Of a stretch of 43,281 bases of DNA, positions 27,004-36,319 are shown one piece after another. The notes below the pieces were generated by a model that was not told where the DNA came from, searched no databases, and worked only from the letters and a program-made list of their open reading frames with translations. Each line of letters begins with the position of its first letter. Positions within the stretch are counted from its first letter, which is position 1. The position numbers and the translations under genes are program-made. Origin of the DNA: an uncultured Bacteroidota bacterium (GTDB taxonomy: Bacteria > Bacteroidota > Bacteroidia > Chitinophagales > Saprospiraceae). The DNA lies in the NCBI GenBank assembly GCA_902609095.1, contig CACLQQ010000017.1, positions 1-43,281 on the forward strand, in the 5' to 3' direction.

Positions 27004-27867
27004 ATGGGTATATCGAGAAATGTCCTTCCTGAATCCCTGATTGAGAATGCGAAGCAGTTAGAGTGGCTATCGCGTAAACTGTCTCAACAGTATCTCTATG
27101 GTAAGCATGACTCAAGACAAATAGATACGGGTCTCGAATTCGAACAGTATCGGCCATATATACAGGGGGATGACCTGAGGCAATTAGATTGGAAGCTATA
27201 CGCTAAATCAAGTAAATACTTCATACGTCAATCTCCTATCACCGCACAAAATCATCTTCATCAGGTGGTTGATAATAGTGCGTCTATGAATTATCGAGAA
27301 GAATCCTACTCTAAATTAGAATTAGCTAAAGTCCTGTGTGCAGCGCTATCCTACATATCAGTTTATCAAGGAGATACCTTCTCATGGGAGGCGGATCCTA
27401 AAGTCATGCAGAAATCCAGTGGCCATAAGAAATGGCAAATATCTATTATTGAACTGTTCCGAATAAGTAGTTTAGAACAAGGTATGGTTAACGAACATCG
27501 GATTTATAGGGGAAAAGTAATATGGTTTACTGACTTGTACATGAACATAGATCGTATCAAAACGAATTTGAGCCTCAATGGACGCAAAGGAACAGAGTTT
27601 GTCCTAGTCAATCTTATCGGTAAGAAAGAAGAAGAGTTATCATTTGAAAAATCTACAAACTTTCAAGACTTAGAAACTGGGGAGCGCATAGACCTCAATA
27701 CGGAATCTTATCGCAATACCTACAAGGCTAAACTATCATCTCATCATCGCTCTATCAAAGATCTGTGCTTGACCTACCGAGTACCAATGATTAAGGTCTA
27801 TATTGATAATCCCGTAGAACAAACGTTAAGAACTATTATAAGGCAGATCAACATATTAAGAGGATGA
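27004..27867 (+). CDS. DUF58 family protein (MoxR partner)
   Basis: A DUF58 protein of 287 residues using ATG 27004 (MGISRNVLPE); an in-frame TTG at 26995 would overlap moxR by 8 nt and is less likely. The block DTGLEFEQYRPYIQGDDLRQ, then LDWKLYAKSSKYFIRQS, is the DUF58 signature. The MIDAS-type segment DNSASM near residues 86-91 suggests a VWA fold that binds a metal. It should partner with the adjacent MoxR. The stop codon TGA (27865-27867) overlaps the next gene's ATG (27864). Confidence 0.9.
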   Translation: MGISRNVLPESLIENAKQLEWLSRKLSQQYLYGKHDSRQIDTGLEFEQYRPYIQGDDLRQLDWKLYAKSSKYFIRQSPITAQNHLHQVVDNSASMNYREESYSKLELAKVLCAALSYISVYQGDTFSWEADPKVMQKSSGHKKWQISIIELFRISSLEQGMVNEHRIYRGKVIWFTDLYMNIDRIKTNLSLNGRKGTEFVLVNLIGKKEEELSFEKSTNFQDLETGERIDLNTESYRNTYKAKLSSHHRSIKDLCLTYRVPMIKVYIDNPVEQTLRTIIRQINILRG

Positions 27868-28967
27868 TGAATATAAGCAACGTAAACATGTTATGGGGGC
27901 TCCTTGGTTTATCAATCCCAATTATCATTCACCTATTTAGTAACAGAGAGAGCAAAGAAATTCTTTTTGGGAGTACCATGTTTTTAGAAGAGGAGAAAAC
28001 ATCTAAACCCAAATCTATTGCACTTTCTGATCTGTTGTTGCTATTGGTCCGGTGTAGTTTACTGAGTCTCATAGTTGTCTTAATTGCTGAACCGAATTGG
28101 ACAAAGTCTAATATTGAAAAACAAGTATGGATAGAACAAGAGATCTATAACGACCCAAATTATCAAGAGGTCCTTTCCTTGTATCATAATGATTATGATG
28201 AACAAGTATTTGATGTTAATGGAGGTGATTCATCTATCACACAATACCCGTCACTTTGGACTATGATCGCCGCTGCTAATACAGAAGAGGATAGTGTCGT
28301 GATTCTTTCGTTTAATAGATTGAAGCATTTTAAGGGTAGCGCTATAAATCTAAAGGGGCATGTACAGTTTGTTCCGATCCCGCGAATAGACGATGATGTC
28401 CCTCTTAACATTGGGAACATGGAATATAAAAAAAGAGAAAAGTATCAAATCACGAGCTTAGATGAGAATTCGAAACCTGATGAAAGTACACCTTACATTT
28501 TTGTGAATCTCTTTCAAGTTGACAAAACGACAGAACCATTGGTGGATCTGATCAATATCATTTCTAAGGAGATAGGAATTGATCTTGTATATGATTCTAT
28601 CAATTATGACTATATCATAAGCTCTGATGACCTCGAAATTCCTACAAACAAAAAGGCTATCATTTGGAAAGAGAGCGATGACCCATTGAAAATTATTAAT
28701 AGCAATTCCAACTTACTCAAGATTGAGGGAGCCGTTAATCAAAAAGAAATCCTCACTAGTGATATTGCAATATCAATTGGTACAGAGCTGATAAAATCAT
28801 CCTTGGACTTAGAACATATCGATAATCGACCATTACCTATTGACATTGATACTAAATCTGATGGGCATTCAGCTTCTATAAGAAATCCGATATCAGCATA
28901 TTGGTGGTTAATGATACTTCCTATCTTCTGGATAGAACGCCACTTATATAATTTAACTGAGTCATAA
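27864..28967 (+). CDS. BatA-like membrane protein (aerotolerance N-terminal domain)
   Basis: A 367-residue inner-membrane protein. Residues ~7-30 (LWGLLGLSIPIIIHLFSNRE) and ~57-75 (LLLLLVRCSLLSLIVVLIAE) form the paired helices of the BatA N-terminal domain. The large middle part is predicted to be soluble and lacks an obvious VWA metal site, and the C-terminus has one more membrane segment (ISAYWWLMILPIFWIER). In MoxR operons such proteins connect the cytoplasmic ATPase to periplasmic partners. It overlaps DUF58 upstream (ATGATGA), and its stop shares bases with the next start (TAATG). Intact. Confidence 0.82.
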   Translation: MMNISNVNMLWGLLGLSIPIIIHLFSNRESKEILFGSTMFLEEEKTSKPKSIALSDLLLLLVRCSLLSLIVVLIAEPNWTKSNIEKQVWIEQEIYNDPNYQEVLSLYHNDYDEQVFDVNGGDSSITQYPSLWTMIAAANTEEDSVVILSFNRLKHFKGSAINLKGHVQFVPIPRIDDDVPLNIGNMEYKKREKYQITSLDENSKPDESTPYIFVNLFQVDKTTEPLVDLINIISKEIGIDLVYDSINYDYIISSDDLEIPTNKKAIIWKESDDPLKIINSNSNLLKIEGAVNQKEILTSDIAISIGTELIKSSLDLEHIDNRPLPIDIDTKSDGHSASIRNPISAYWWLMILPIFWIERHLYNLTES

Positions 28968-31186
28968 TGAGAGCCAATAACATACATGACTTACTAAAGA
29001 AATGGAAGCAACAAAGACTGTTGTGCTATATAACAATGGTCATAATACTTTCATCTCTATTGGCCTATTGTATTTTGACACTTAATATTTCTATCCTAAT
29101 TGCCATGATATTCTATCTGTTTTCAACTGGCTTAACTGCAATGCATTGGTTTAAAACCACTCCTCACTTACAAGACCTATCTCAAATAGTTAATGAGCAA
29201 AATGCTAATCTGGAATATAGTGGCCAGTTGCTCTATCGAGATCCATTAAATAGTTTAGAAGAAATTCAAAAAGAACAGATTAATCAGAGATTTACCAAGA
29301 CAAATTATCAAATATATCTTCCAATCAGATTCGGTCTGCTGCCCCTATTAGTTTTGCTTTTGCCTCTTACGATATTGGTTGTGTTCCCTAAGTCAAGTCG
29401 ATCGACAGAAATAACATCTCAAACATCTTCAGCCGACCTAAAAGAGTCATCGTACATAACCACCGTCGATACATTGAGTATAACGAGTTTAGAAATGTTG
29501 TTAAGTTATCCCCTATATACCAAATTATCAAATCGATACAGCTCTCAGAAAGATATTGAGATACCTGAAGGGAGTAGTATTCAATGGAAAATGAAATTTT
29601 CTGGAATTCCAGATCGCGCATTTGTTCTGTTCAGCTCTGGTGATACCTTTCCTCTAAGCTCTAAAGGATACTATAAACAATCGTTTAACCAATCTGATAA
29701 TTACAGATATGGATTTAGATATGCAAAACAGCAATTGGTATCTGATTATTATCCGATAAACGTTATTAAAGATCAAGTTCCAACTATTGAGATTACAGGT
29801 TTAGAGGAATATACTCGCCTAAAGTGTGCGCCTAATCATAATATCAATTTTGATATTGACATAGTAGATGATTATGGAGTCGCTGATAGCAAGATTATCA
29901 CAACAATTGCCAAAGGACAGGGAGAATCAGTAAAATTTAGAGAAAAAGAAGTAGAACTAACAGAGTTTAAGCCAGGTGTCAGGGAGTTCAATACTTCTTA
30001 TCAATTCTCTACTCAGGATCTCGCTATGGAACCTGGTGATGAGTTATACTTTCATGTATTAAGCCAGGACAACTGCCCTTACCGCAATCAATACACTAAG
30101 AGTGCAACCTATTTTATTGCAATCGAAGACACAAGTTCATACGAGTACCTGGACGATGAATCGATGCAAGTGGATCTTATGCTGGACTTTTTTAGGAGTC
30201 AGCGACAGATCATTATTGACAGCGAGCATCTCCTCAGTATTAAAAATCAGATCTCCAAAGACTCTTTCAATCGAATGAGTAACGAATTGGGTTATGACCA
30301 AAAGATGCTTAGACTAAAATATGGTCAATTCATGGGAGAAGAAAGTGAAAGCGGTATTGCCATTCAAAATGAAATAGATCTTGGAGAAGAAGAATATGAT
30401 CACGATCATGATGGCCATGAACATGACGAGATCACTTTACCATCTCGTGTAAGAGAATTATTGAGCAGTTATATGCACGATCATGATAATAGTGATAGTC
30501 ACGATCATAAAGATCTGGGAGAACAAATAATGACAAGTAAGAAGGCAAAAAAAGAAGAAGTGGTAAAGCCCTCATGGGTTCAAGAACTTTCGCATAATCA
30601 CGATAACATGGAAGAAGCCACATTTCACAACGTATCTATCAAATCAAAATTGAGAGCAGCAATGTCTGAAATGTGGGATTCGGAGTTACACCTCAGATTA
30701 TTAAAACCAGGAAACTCACTACCCTATCAATATCGTAGTCTTAAGCTGCTCCAAGAAATTAAAAATCATGCGAGAATCTATGTTCATCGAATCGGCTTTG
30801 ATCCACCTGTAATTAAGGAGCAGGAGAAGCGTTTGTCCGGCGATCTAGATGAAATAGCAGATTCTAAAGTATCAGAAACCATTAAAAACGATGACCTATA
30901 TGCTAAGCTAATCGAATTTACGAAGTCACTTGATGGGCCTGAAAGCTTTGCTACCCAAATCAAATCAATACAAATGATCCTCAGTCAATTAGCGATAGAA
31001 AGATCGGAGATATTACCCTTATTAAGCAAAATACAGAACGTGGGGCTACCTACAGAAAAAGACTTAGAAGAACTAAAATTTGATCTATTGAAGGTCATAC
31101 CAGTTGGTGACAAAAAAGTCAATACAGCACCTATAAAGAGTCATGAGTTATCTATCAACGTGGCTAAACTGCTGCCTGCTGAATGA
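28967..31186 (+). CDS. Large membrane protein of the MoxR operon (DUF4175-like) with His/Asp-rich patches
   Basis: A 739-residue protein with two N-terminal membrane helices (LLCYITMVIILSSLLAYCIL at ~18-37 and SILIAMIFYLFSTGL at ~43-57), another at ~115-140, and a long soluble part with coiled-coil content. Its layout resembles DUF4175 proteins of MoxR operons, although at 739 residues it is shorter than many. Residues 477-488 read YDHDHDGHEHDE and residues 502-516 read YMHDHDNSDSHDHKD; a third cluster (SHNHDN) follows near 545. These alternating His/Asp runs should bind divalent metal such as Zn, Ni or Co. Intact; the 3' end overlaps the next gene by 4 nt (ATGA). Confidence 0.72.
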   Translation: MRANNIHDLLKKWKQQRLLCYITMVIILSSLLAYCILTLNISILIAMIFYLFSTGLTAMHWFKTTPHLQDLSQIVNEQNANLEYSGQLLYRDPLNSLEEIQKEQINQRFTKTNYQIYLPIRFGLLPLLVLLLPLTILVVFPKSSRSTEITSQTSSADLKESSYITTVDTLSITSLEMLLSYPLYTKLSNRYSSQKDIEIPEGSSIQWKMKFSGIPDRAFVLFSSGDTFPLSSKGYYKQSFNQSDNYRYGFRYAKQQLVSDYYPINVIKDQVPTIEITGLEEYTRLKCAPNHNINFDIDIVDDYGVADSKIITTIAKGQGESVKFREKEVELTEFKPGVREFNTSYQFSTQDLAMEPGDELYFHVLSQDNCPYRNQYTKSATYFIAIEDTSSYEYLDDESMQVDLMLDFFRSQRQIIIDSEHLLSIKNQISKDSFNRMSNELGYDQKMLRLKYGQFMGEESESGIAIQNEIDLGEEEYDHDHDGHEHDEITLPSRVRELLSSYMHDHDNSDSHDHKDLGEQIMTSKKAKKEEVVKPSWVQELSHNHDNMEEATFHNVSIKSKLRAAMSEMWDSELHLRLLKPGNSLPYQYRSLKLLQEIKNHARIYVHRIGFDPPVIKEQEKRLSGDLDEIADSKVSETIKNDDLYAKLIEFTKSLDGPESFATQIKSIQMILSQLAIERSEILPLLSKIQNVGLPTEKDLEELKFDLLKVIPVGDKKVNTAPIKSHELSINVAKLLPAE

Positions 31187-32805
31187 TTCTGAACTATACT
31201 AATATAGACCTGATCTCCTATACAGCAATCTGTGTAAGTATTATGGTTATGATCCGATACTACCAATCGAAGCAAAAGGTCTCTTGGCAGCAGCGACTAC
31301 GTAGAACAGTATTTATTCTAATTTCAGTTGTAGGATTAGGTATGCTCATGCTTAAACCTTCTTATTTGATCGAGAAGGACAAGATTCAAGGATTAATGAG
31401 TTATCTAAAAGATGACAATTCTGATCATATTCCATCAATACACCAACTGATTTCACGACCTACTATAATTTATGACAGTATATTATATAACCCTACTGCC
31501 TTAACTATAGAGGATTTAGAACTGGTAGAAAATATACACCTCACGGCACATATGGATAGCAACATTTGGGGACTAAGAGACTTGATTCTTCCTAATAGAA
31601 TAGTAGAAGAGGAGATATGGAGCATGAAGGGAGAGACTCAGAACACCTCGATAATCGCTATCAAAGATCCCGTCACTGATGAGTATGCATCAACTGAGAG
31701 TAATGAAGACAGTTTTAAAATAGATCTCAAAGCTCCAATAGCAGGAAGGTATCTATATGAATTAAGGTCCACCAATGCAGACTATGACACTTTAACCTAT
31801 TCAATTCCAATAGAAATCCAATCTAATGACCCATGGCAAGTTCTTGCTTTAACCAGCTACCCTACTTATGAGATCAATACGTTTAAAAATTATTGGACCA
31901 AACAAGGCAACGGTTTCTTTTGGAGAACAGCGGTAACCACTGGTCGTTATCGAGAAACATCAATCAATTCAAGCGTTCAAAGTATATCAGAAATCAGCAA
32001 TGCTCTATTGAGTAAGTTCGATTTTGTTCTGTTGGATATATCGTCTTGGAATCGATTAAAACAAGCTGAACGGAATAGAATCAACAGAAAAATAGCTTCA
32101 AGCGGTATGGGAATGATCATACTACCTAATGAAGTAGGCCAACGAGCTATGGACATTAATCACCCAAGTATTTTGGCCTATGATGACGGAGAAGAATCTA
32201 ATTCATACTACAGCTTATCTAAAGGATGGCGAAGGCTCAATGCGAACGATGTGGAGATCGGGCGATATCAAGACTATGGTCTTGGCACAAGAATTATTTT
32301 GTCTAAAGCTCAAACATTTAGTTATGTCCTATCCAACCAATCAAATCAGTACGATGCCATATGGAATACCATTTTAGGGGCGGCATATAATCAGTACCAG
32401 ACCGAATCTAAATTGATTACTAAAAAATGGGTTTGGGCGAATGAAAAAACAAACATAACCTTGTTAAGTAAAATGCCGATTGATCGCGGCATTCTGCTCA
32501 ATGATTCAGTCCAACTAAGCGCTATCAAAGATCCAGTAATAAGCAATACCTATCATCTCACACTTTGGCCAATTGAAGGATATAATACTCTTTCTTTCAA
32601 TGGACAACGATTATCATTCTTTGCACATCGGCCTCAAGTATACCCTTTGGTCAAACTAAACGAATTACAAACAGCTCAAGAATACATGCCAGAAGTAGTG
32701 ATTGAGAATACCTATAGCACTAGAAAAGTAATGTCTCCCATATATGGATTCTTGACATTAATAATAGGCGTAGGCTTACTCTGGTTAGATGAACGCCTAT
32801 ATTAA
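31183..32805 (+). CDS. Membrane protein with GATase-like periplasmic domain, last gene of MoxR operon
   Basis: A 540-residue protein with two N-terminal helices (NIDLISYTAICVSIMVMIRY and VFILISVVGLGMLMLKPSYL) and one C-terminal helix (PIYGFLTLIIGVGLLWL). The middle has a Rossmann/glutamine-amidotransferase-like layout (VLALTSYPTYEINTFKNYW, FDFVLLDISSWNRL and GMGMIILPNEVGQR). It follows the family pattern of large terminal membrane proteins in BatA/MoxR operons, but no catalytic residues are evident. The frame is intact. No terminator is visible before the nitronate-monooxygenase relic. Confidence 0.75.
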   Translation: MILNYTNIDLISYTAICVSIMVMIRYYQSKQKVSWQQRLRRTVFILISVVGLGMLMLKPSYLIEKDKIQGLMSYLKDDNSDHIPSIHQLISRPTIIYDSILYNPTALTIEDLELVENIHLTAHMDSNIWGLRDLILPNRIVEEEIWSMKGETQNTSIIAIKDPVTDEYASTESNEDSFKIDLKAPIAGRYLYELRSTNADYDTLTYSIPIEIQSNDPWQVLALTSYPTYEINTFKNYWTKQGNGFFWRTAVTTGRYRETSINSSVQSISEISNALLSKFDFVLLDISSWNRLKQAERNRINRKIASSGMGMIILPNEVGQRAMDINHPSILAYDDGEESNSYYSLSKGWRRLNANDVEIGRYQDYGLGTRIILSKAQTFSYVLSNQSNQYDAIWNTILGAAYNQYQTESKLITKKWVWANEKTNITLLSKMPIDRGILLNDSVQLSAIKDPVISNTYHLTLWPIEGYNTLSFNGQRLSFFAHRPQVYPLVKLNELQTAQEYMPEVVIENTYSTRKVMSPIYGFLTLIIGVGLLWLDERLY

Positions 32806-32888
32806 TTTCTTACTTACCTGTTTGGACAATTATTCAAGTCATCCATTTAGCGCATCGTATTATATTTAATAGATAATATAGAACTACT

Positions 32889-33457
32889 ATGAAGGTTATT
32901 CAGAATTCTTTGATAGAGTTATTAGAGATCGATTATCCAATTATTTAAACCCCAATGGGTTGGATAGCTCGTTCTCAGTTGGCCTCAGCCGTATCTAATG
33001 CAGGTGGTATGGGTATCATTAAGACTTCTTCTGGTAAATTAGATGTGCTCAAGGAGGAAATTAAAATGATGAAATCTTTTACCGATAAACCATTCTGAGT
33101 AAATATCGCATTAGCTTTTGTCCAAGACCCAAGCATAACTGCATTTGTGATATATCAAGGAGTTAAGTTTGTTACCACCTCTACCGGGAATCCCGCCAAA
33201 ATCGTCGGACAACTAAAGGAAGTGGGATTAACTGTACTTTACGTAATGCCCAGCTTTGGTGGGTGCTGCCATGAAAGCAATAGAAACGGGTGTAGATGGA
33301 CTCATAATAGAAGGTATTGAGGGAGGGAGATATAAATGCCAGTATTGCCTTACCAGGTCACGTGACAGGTCGTATTGAGTCTATAAAGCCAGTTAGTCAG
33401 ATAATTGAAGAAACTATGGATGAATATTGGAAAGTTATTGAAACTCTCAATACATAA
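32889..33457 (+). pseudogene. Nitronate monooxygenase (2-nitropropane dioxygenase family), internally deleted
   Basis: ATG 32889 opens MKVIQNSLIELLEIDYPII, then a TAA, then TPMGWIARSQLASAVSNAGG, the FMN-binding start of the family. A second stop (TGA) breaks TDKPF from VNIALAFVQDP, and a further frame change falls near 33260. The segment IETGVDGLIIEGIEGG follows. The next recognisable residues are INASIALPGHVTGRIESIKP and DEYWKVIETLNT, the family C-terminus, so about 100-130 residues of the barrel are missing. The deletion junction lies in the repeated purine run GAGGGAGGGAG near 33318-33330, which suggests microhomology-mediated loss. Normal members are ~310-330 residues and use FMN to oxidise nitronates. 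Confidence 0.8.
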
Positions 33458-33497
33458 AATGATATGAGGGCCTTTTAAGAGGCCCTCATATCATTTT
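33456..33497. terminator. Bidirectional hairpin terminator
   Basis: AAAATGATATGAGGGCC (33456-33472) and its perfect 17-nt complement (33481-33497) enclose an 8-nt loop, with A/T runs on both ends. It serves the convergent nitronate-monooxygenase relic and the carbonic anhydrase gene. Confidence 0.9.
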
Positions 33498-33513
33498 ATG
33501 TACGGATCAGTGA

Positions 33514-34152
33514 TTAGTAAAAGGTCACTGAACCACTTTTTACATCGTACATCGCTCCGACGATATCAATTTCACCCGTATCATACATTTCTTTTAACAC
33601 GGGGCTATCAATTTTGACTTTTTCTATAGTCATTTTAACATTAGCCTCGGATACACGGTTGACGAAATCAAGATTCGCTGAAGAGCGCTCTTCGCCTTCT
33701 CCCGTAGTCGTACTAACTACAGCTGGCATTATCTTGTCCAACATCTGAGTTAAGTTACCCAACTTAGCATGATCACAGGCTCCTTTCACTGCCCCGCATG
33801 AGGTATGTCCCATAATCACAATAACCTTAGATCCAGCTAACTTACAAGCAAACTCTAAGCTTCCAAGAATATCAGGATTTACAAAATTTCCTGCTATCCG
33901 TGCATTGAAAATGTCTCCAATACCCTGATCAAAAATTATCTCAGTTGGGATACGGGAATCAATGCAACTTACAACACTGGCAAAAGGATATTGACCAGTA
34001 CTGGTAGCATCAACTTGAGCATTAAAATCTCTATTTGCAAAAGATTTATTTAGAAACCTTTTATTTCCTTCTTTTAATAACTCTACCGCAACAAATGGCG
34101 AAATCAAATCTTGTGAAGCCTTCGAATGAGTCATTCCAACTGTTAAGTCCAT
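33514..34152 (-). CDS. Beta-class carbonic anhydrase
   Basis: A 212-residue zinc enzyme interconverting CO2 and bicarbonate. Zinc and active-site residues are in SCIDSRIPTE (C63, D65, R67) and GHTSCGAVKGA (H116, C119). NARIAGNFV lies between them. There is no signal peptide, so it is cytoplasmic. It lies 41 bp downstream of a SulP transporter on the same strand, a pairing that supplies and hydrates bicarbonate for carboxylation and pH balance. Intact, with a strong terminator after it. Confidence 0.95.
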   Translation of the reverse strand: MDLTVGMTHSKASQDLISPFVAVELLKEGNKRFLNKSFANRDFNAQVDATSTGQYPFASVVSCIDSRIPTEIIFDQGIGDIFNARIAGNFVNPDILGSLEFACKLAGSKVIVIMGHTSCGAVKGACDHAKLGNLTQMLDKIMPAVVSTTTGEGEERSSANLDFVNRVSEANVKMTIEKVKIDSPVLKEMYDTGEIDIVGAMYDVKSGSVTFY

Positions 34153-34193
34153 TTATATTTAGTTTAATAGAATTATTAGACAATTTGATTTCA

Positions 34194-35792
34194 TTAGGCA
34201 ACATGAACAAAGTCTTCCAATGTCTTATTGGGTGAATGACGCATTCCTTTTCGCTTGCGTTCTATGATATCCAAGTCTATACCAGATTGTTTAGCGTGTA
34301 TTTCGAATTTTTTAATAATCTCGATTACATCTGGATCAATATGAATCGACTTAGATGCATCAATAACAACTTTGGATCCATTTGGAATACTTGCCAGCGC
34401 TCTTTGAATATTGGCTTTATTCAAGAACGTTACCTCTTCTGAAAGCTCGATTTTAATTTCACTATTTGGATCAGTGTGATCCTCCAATTCAAACTGGAAT
34501 GGCACCTTATAATTATTATACAACAGATACACTATGGCAACCGCCAATCCGATTCCTATTCCTATAAGCAAATCAGTGAATACAATTCCCAATATGGTTG
34601 CCATAAAAGGAATGAATGAACTCCAACCTAAGTTGAACATTTTTTTAAACTTCTCTGGCTTAGCAAGCTTATAACCTACCATAAATAGTATTGCTGCTAA
34701 ACTCGCCAGAGGGATAAGATTCAATACTGCTGGAATAAGCATAGCGCAGAACAATAAAATGAATCCATGCAGTATTGCTGACACCTTAGTCTTTCCACCC
34801 GATTGGATGTTTACGGAACTCCGAACAATTACTTGCGTTACTGGTAACCCGCCAATCAATCCTGAGGCTATGTTACCTACTCCCTGAGCCTTCAATTCTT
34901 GATTAGCAGGAGTAACTCTCTTTTGAGGATCTAATTTATCGGTGGCCTCTAAACATAATAATGTCTCTAAACTGGCGACCACGGCTATTGTGATACCCGT
35001 TATCCATATTTGTGGATTTCCGATATGAGAAAAATCAGGGAAAGTAAAAAGATTAACAAAATCACTGAAACTCTCAGCTATAGGAATAGATACAATTTGA
35101 TTAATTTTCAGTGCATAAGAAGTATTGGCAAAAACCAAATTTAATATGATCCCAAGTGCTACAACTACTAAAGGTCCTTGTACCAACTGGAACAACTTGA
35201 TCTTTTTCATAAATCCTTGTTCCCATAATATAAGGATACCCATAGAAAGCGCAGTAATAATTACAGCCCCTGGGCTAATATAATCAAGCATATTAGTTAA
35301 CTCAGAGAAGGTATTTTGACCATCTGACTGGTTGAGAGATAAGCTCCCTTCGTTATCCTTATCGTATCCAAAGGCATGAGGTATCTGCTTGAGGACTATA
35401 ATAATTCCAATCCCAGATAACATACCGTTTATAACAGAAGATGGAAAATAATAACCTATAATACCTGCCTGTAAGAAGCCCAAAATGAGCTGAAATACTC
35501 CTCCAATTACCACTGCAAGTAGAAAGATTTCAAATGCTCCCAACTGATCGATGGCGGTTAAAACTATAACAGCAAGTCCTGCTGCCGGACCACTCACACC
35601 TAGTTGAGATCCACTTAACGCTCCGACTACTATACCTCCTACTATTCCTGCTATAATTCCTGAGAAAAGTGGAGCACCAGAGGCGAGTGCGATCCCTAGG
35701 CAAAGTGGTACTGCAACCAGAAATACGATGATACTTGCTGGAGCATCACTTTTTATATTGCTGAGAGGGTTAAATGGAAGCTTATTTTCCAT
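34194..35792 (-). CDS. SulP-family anion transporter with STAS domain, likely bicarbonate
   Basis: A 532-residue SulP transporter with about 10-12 membrane segments (LVAVPLCLGIALASGAPL, GIIAGIVGGIVVGALSGSQ, VSGPAAGLAVIVLTAIDQLG and VASLETLLCLEATDKLDPQK). A C-terminal cytoplasmic STAS domain begins near residue 440 and runs to the end (VTFLNKANIQRALASIPNGS, KVVIDASKSIHID). The GVSGPAAGLAV and EATDKLDP motifs are those of the bacterial bicarbonate/sulfate branch. Adjacency to a beta-carbonic anhydrase strongly suggests bicarbonate uptake coupled to Na+ or H+. The operon order is sulP then carbonic anhydrase. Intact. Confidence 0.9.
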   Translation of the reverse strand: MENKLPFNPLSNIKSDAPASIIVFLVAVPLCLGIALASGAPLFSGIIAGIVGGIVVGALSGSQLGVSGPAAGLAVIVLTAIDQLGAFEIFLLAVVIGGVFQLILGFLQAGIIGYYFPSSVINGMLSGIGIIIVLKQIPHAFGYDKDNEGSLSLNQSDGQNTFSELTNMLDYISPGAVIITALSMGILILWEQGFMKKIKLFQLVQGPLVVVALGIILNLVFANTSYALKINQIVSIPIAESFSDFVNLFTFPDFSHIGNPQIWITGITIAVVASLETLLCLEATDKLDPQKRVTPANQELKAQGVGNIASGLIGGLPVTQVIVRSSVNIQSGGKTKVSAILHGFILLFCAMLIPAVLNLIPLASLAAILFMVGYKLAKPEKFKKMFNLGWSSFIPFMATILGIVFTDLLIGIGIGLAVAIVYLLYNNYKVPFQFELEDHTDPNSEIKIELSEEVTFLNKANIQRALASIPNGSKVVIDASKSIHIDPDVIEIIKKFEIHAKQSGIDLDIIERKRKGMRHSPNKTLEDFVHVA

Positions 35793-35855
35793 AATGATTT
35801 AATTTAATTAATGATAAAATGACTGATGGATAAATGTGAACAGCTGTAGTAATGG

Positions 35856-36146
35856 TTAACACTCTGGGGGTAACTCATATAAATCAAAAAACTCATTTTC
35901 CAATATCCTGAATAGATCGAAAAAAGGAGTATTGTTATCTACATCCTGTATATTTGGATTTATCGCGTTAAGATTCTTTTCAATCTTCCTGTTTTCTTTT
36001 TCAAATTCTTCTTCGGAAACAAACTTAGACTCAGTCTCTATTTCATTGTACTCGATTTTCATTTTTGCAAACGTATCTGCATAGAGAGGTAAGGAGACCT
36101 CGAACGAAAAAAACATCACAAAGAGACGTAGGAGTATTACCGTCAT
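35856..36146 (-). CDS. Small secreted hypothetical protein
   Basis: A 96-residue protein using ATG 36146 (MTVILLRLFVMFFSFEVSLP), whose first ~25 residues form a signal peptide ending near LPLYA. The mature part is acidic and charged (KMKIEYNEIETESKFVSEEE, then FEKENRKIEKNLNAINPNIQ) and ends in Cys. I recognise no family. It lies 64 bp upstream of the SulP gene on the same strand. The coding status is supported by the signal peptide and an open frame only. Confidence 0.5.
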   Translation of the reverse strand: MTVILLRLFVMFFSFEVSLPLYADTFAKMKIEYNEIETESKFVSEEEFEKENRKIEKNLNAINPNIQDVDNNTPFFDLFRILENEFFDLYELPPEC

Positions 36147-36319
36147 TTTTACGAACCTCAATAGAAATAAGACTTGTCAAAATAATAGTCGTTCTTTCAT
36201 ATAATAAAACAAAATTGTTAAACAATGTTTGGTTACTTTTGTTTATGCACTGTGATCTTAGGTTCAAAATTTAGTTTAAAGTCAGTTTTCTTATAATAGA
36301 AACCCTCAAGACACTAAGG

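Noticed and set aside
36043-36274. Overlapping short frames on both strands upstream of the small secreted protein.
   Set aside because: They overlap the signal-peptide-bearing frame 35856-36146 and each other, with no motif or start context.
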